Assembly: GCA_963696025.1 (NCBI GenBank)
Contig: CAVOII010000004.1
Location: 868,001-932,000, forward strand
Reading direction: 5' to 3'
Source of the DNA: JABCYV01 sp963696025
Lineage (GTDB): Bacteria; Acidobacteriota; Terriglobia; Terriglobales; Acidobacteriaceae
Length of the DNA stretch: 64,000 nucleotides
In this document: piece by piece, positions 62,127 to 64,000 of the stretch
Layout: every line of letters begins with the position of its first letter
Numbering within the stretch: position 1 is the stretch's first letter
Translations under genes and position numbers: made by a program
Notes under the pieces: generated by a model
Databases searched by the model: none
The model's input: only the letters and a program-made list of their open reading frames with translations
What the model was told of the DNA's origin: nothing

Positions 62127-63365
62127 CTAGACCTGGACAGCAGCTGTCGGCGCAACTTGGTTTATGGGTGTGATGGTGACCTCGTAGCCGAGCTTGCGAA
62201 GGGCTCGCGCCAGCATCTGGGCACGTTTCTTCTTTTCTCGGGGACCCACTTCGCAGCCTTGCTCGATGAATCGCACCCCTTCATGCAAGATCTTCCAAAC
62301 TACGCGACAGAGCCGATGGGCAACAGCCCAGATGGCGGACTGATAGCCCAGGCGGGGCAGCAGACGCCGGAAGACGACCTGAAAATGACTGCCTTTCTTC
62401 GCCACCGCAGCGTGCGCTGCTTGGTTCAGCACTCGGCGCAGGTATTTATTGCCTTTCGCGGATCGACTGCTATGGTTCTGCTCCGCGCTTTCCTCCTTGC
62501 CGGGACAGGTTCCCACCCAAGAGGTCAACTCTGCTGCCGATTGGAACGTACTGGCCTGAGCGCCCACCTCCGCGATTATTTGTTGCGCAGAATCTACTCC
62601 TAAACCAGGTACTTCCGCCAGTCGGATCACGGCGTCTTGATGGGACTTCATGGCCTGCGCGATCAGGCGGTTGAGTTCGGCCATTTGCTGATCGATCAAC
62701 TGCAGTCGCTGTAGTTGCAAAGCCAACATCTCCCCATGCACGGGCTGCACTCTTCCCGTCAAAGCATCGACCAGTTGCTCCTCCGTGCACTGCAACCGCT
62801 CATCTCCCAGTTGCGCCAACTTCTTGGCATCGGTCTCGCCTTTTGCCAAAGCATGCAGAATGCGCAACCCGCTGGCACCCAGTAGGTTGCTTACGACGAT
62901 CGATAGCTTGATCCGCATTTCTTCCAGCAAGCACTCTATCTGGTTCTGCAGTCGTACTCGGTCGCGCGTGAGTTGCAGCTTCATGCGGGTCATGCTGCGC
63001 CAGATACGCTGTTCCCCGTTGGGCACAAAACTCAAGATCAGTTCGTTGGCGATCAGTCGGCGCACCAACCGCTCGGCGTCCTTGAAATCATGCTTACGCC
63101 CATGTGGAGCACGGTTGGAAAACGCTTGCGCCAAGTGCAAACGCATATGGGGCTCCAGTTCCAGCCACACCGACCGCCAGTACTGAGCCGTCGATTCCAT
63201 CACCGCCTCTTCTACTCCCTGCTCCCGCAACCACATCAACAGGCGGTGCAACTCGCTTGGCATGGTGACGAATCGCCGCCGCGCTGGTTTCTCTTCCGGC
63301 GTAGTTGCATCCACGACAACTACCATCAAAACTTTCTTGTGTACGTCTATCCCTGCGACCTTCAT
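62127..63365 (-). CDS. IS110-family transposase
   Basis: 412 residues. The N-terminal DEDD (RuvC-like) domain starts AGIDVHKKVLMVVVVDA, followed by EAVMESTAQYWRSVWLEL and GRKHDFKDAERLVRRLIANE, supplying Asp, Glu, Asp, Asp. A coiled-coil region follows, then the C-terminal Tnp20 domain with EVPGLGVDSAQQIIAEVG and SWVGTCPGKEESAEQNHSSR, containing the serine region used in strand cleavage. The frame is open and full length. IS110 elements lack long inverted repeats and carry a guide (bridge) RNA in the flanking non-coding end, so the element extends beyond the gene on at least one side. Confidence 0.93.
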   Translation of the reverse strand: MKVAGIDVHKKVLMVVVVDATTPEEKPARRRFVTMPSELHRLLMWLREQGVEEAVMESTAQYWRSVWLELEPHMRLHLAQAFSNRAPHGRKHDFKDAERLVRRLIANELILSFVPNGEQRIWRSMTRMKLQLTRDRVRLQNQIECLLEEMRIKLSIVVSNLLGASGLRILHALAKGETDAKKLAQLGDERLQCTEEQLVDALTGRVQPVHGEMLALQLQRLQLIDQQMAELNRLIAQAMKSHQDAVIRLAEVPGLGVDSAQQIIAEVGAQASTFQSAAELTSWVGTCPGKEESAEQNHSSRSAKGNKYLRRVLNQAAHAAVAKKGSHFQVVFRRLLPRLGYQSAIWAVAHRLCRVVWKILHEGVRFIEQGCEVGPREKKKRAQMLARALRKLGYEVTITPINQVAPTAAVQV

Positions 63366-63786
63366 CGCTTCCTCCTGGCGTGGAAGCGGCAGAACGCACG
63401 CGAAAAAGGTTACACACCGTCACGTGCTACCATCCCCTACTCGCAGGAGTGGCGCGACACAGATTGGTTCAAAACGCGCGTTCCCGATCAAACTCAAAAA
63501 CGGCCTCACTTCATCCAGAGTGCTAACGAACTTTGCCGTCCACGCTACATGGAATCGTACACGCGACCGACTCAACCTAATTTTCATGTCAATAGGTGGG
63601 CCGCAAGCCCATGCGAACTCAAATGCCCCGCTGCGGGCAGATGAGTGAAATCGGGATTTTTCGCCGACTATTGCAAAACGCGCAACTTGCCGAGCTACGC
63701 CCCTCTCCGTCAAATTGGGTTGGAGGAAACCAGCCCGCGAGCAACGCTTGTCCTCTGCCGCTGCTCGCGGAACAGAAAGGCAAAGA
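63366..63786. other. non-coding region upstream of the IS110 transposase
   Basis: About 420 bp before the transposase start (minus strand). No supported gene. If this is an IS110-group element, the first 100-250 bp should encode its bridge RNA; I cannot fold it reliably by eye. Confidence 0.35.
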
Positions 63787-64000
63787 CTATTTGTAAGTGG
63801 CGGTTGTGCGGGCCAGTCCGTCGCGGTGCACACTCATGTCCATCATCGAGCCGAATGCTGGTCCGTCCAGAGGGTTCGCCTTGAGCAGGCTCGTCAGTGC
63901 AGCGCTGACCTTATCCAACCCTTCTGCGTTTGCCGCGATGTAGAAAACGAAAAACGTGTTCGGATTCGTCGTGTGGATCGCCTCGGTGTCGACCTCCCAC
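63787..64000 (-). CDS. conserved hypothetical protein, partial (C-terminal part)
   Basis: Cut by the window edge. The visible 70 codons read WEVDTEAIHTTNPNTFFVFY, then IAANAEGLDKVSAALTSLLK, ANPLDGPAFGSMMDMSVHRD and ARTTATYK, ending at TAG 63787. The even composition and lack of breaks support a real gene. The NPNTFF and SVHRDxLART motifs recur in secreted acidobacterial hypotheticals (recalled); function unknown. Confidence 0.6.
   Translation of the reverse strand, partial: WEVDTEAIHTTNPNTFFVFYIAANAEGLDKVSAALTSLLKANPLDGPAFGSMMDMSVHRDGLARTTATYK

Noticed and set aside
1..64000. CRISPR arrays, rRNA genes or a replication origin
   Set aside because: No regularly spaced direct repeats, rRNA-like blocks or DnaA-box clusters were seen.

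Overview
The window looks like a chromosome segment of a soil bacterium, most likely Acidobacteriota (Terriglobia-like). This is inferred from gene content: Ser/Thr kinases fused to PD40/WD40-like propellers together with several broken relatives, split metH, di-heme cytochrome peroxidase-type proteins, FixJ-style histidine kinases, and many secreted proteins of unknown function. No rRNA or complete tRNA is present.

Layout. 0-3.7 kb: metabolic genes (metallo-beta-lactamase fold, D-2-hydroxyacid dehydrogenase, DinB) around a ketopantoate reductase pseudogene that carries an internal inversion. 3.7-11.4 kb: a decayed RND efflux operon on the minus strand, its divergent TetR regulator, a shared region of palindromic operators, and a thioesterase. 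11.5-12.9 kb: an IS481-type element next to a 3' half of a tRNA-Met gene, which may be an attachment-site scar. 13.1-14.8 kb: a mercury-type operon (MerR, MerT, thioredoxin-like, glutaredoxin-like). The last two genes each have an in-frame TGA where the first redox Cys belongs, with a hairpin at SECIS distance. 14.8-19.7 kb: a broken UROD/MetE-like gene and a two-gene methionine synthase. 20-25 kb: a frameshifted sensor kinase fused to a methyltransferase tail, a secreted protein with a TetR-like operator, a frameshifted TetR gene, and a Spy/CpxP-like protein. 25.4-31.2 kb: a second, largely intact RND efflux operon. 32.5-39.3 kb: a signalling cluster (two FixL-like histidine kinases, a response-regulator stub, a MEDS-domain protein with a third in-frame TGA, a response-regulator-like gene with a TAA). 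39.4-48 kb: secreted proteins, a metallothionein-like protein, aldo/keto reductase, di-heme peroxidase, metallo-beta-lactamase protein, DUF4136 and an ECF sigma factor. 48-58 kb: pyruvate-oxidase-like TPP enzyme, MDR reductase, F420-type nitroreductase, FAD oxidoreductase, lipase maturation factor and di-heme oxidoreductase, with several gene stubs. 58-64 kb: PilZ protein, a large Ser/Thr kinase, an IS110 transposase and a partial gene at the edge.

The most interesting signal is in-frame UGA at cysteine positions in three genes, each followed by a stem-loop at the distance used by bacterial SECIS elements. Two are neighbours in the mer-type operon (UxxC motifs). The third is in a MEDS-domain protein, where the reading frame after the UGA continues to a stop that overlaps the start of the next kinase gene. 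Selenocysteine insertion is an inference; no selA/B/C/D genes are in the window.

The second theme is gene decay: about twenty broken genes or stubs lie among intact long genes. A few frameshifts sit in G runs and could be sequencing errors, but the truncations, fusions and the inversion cannot be explained that way.
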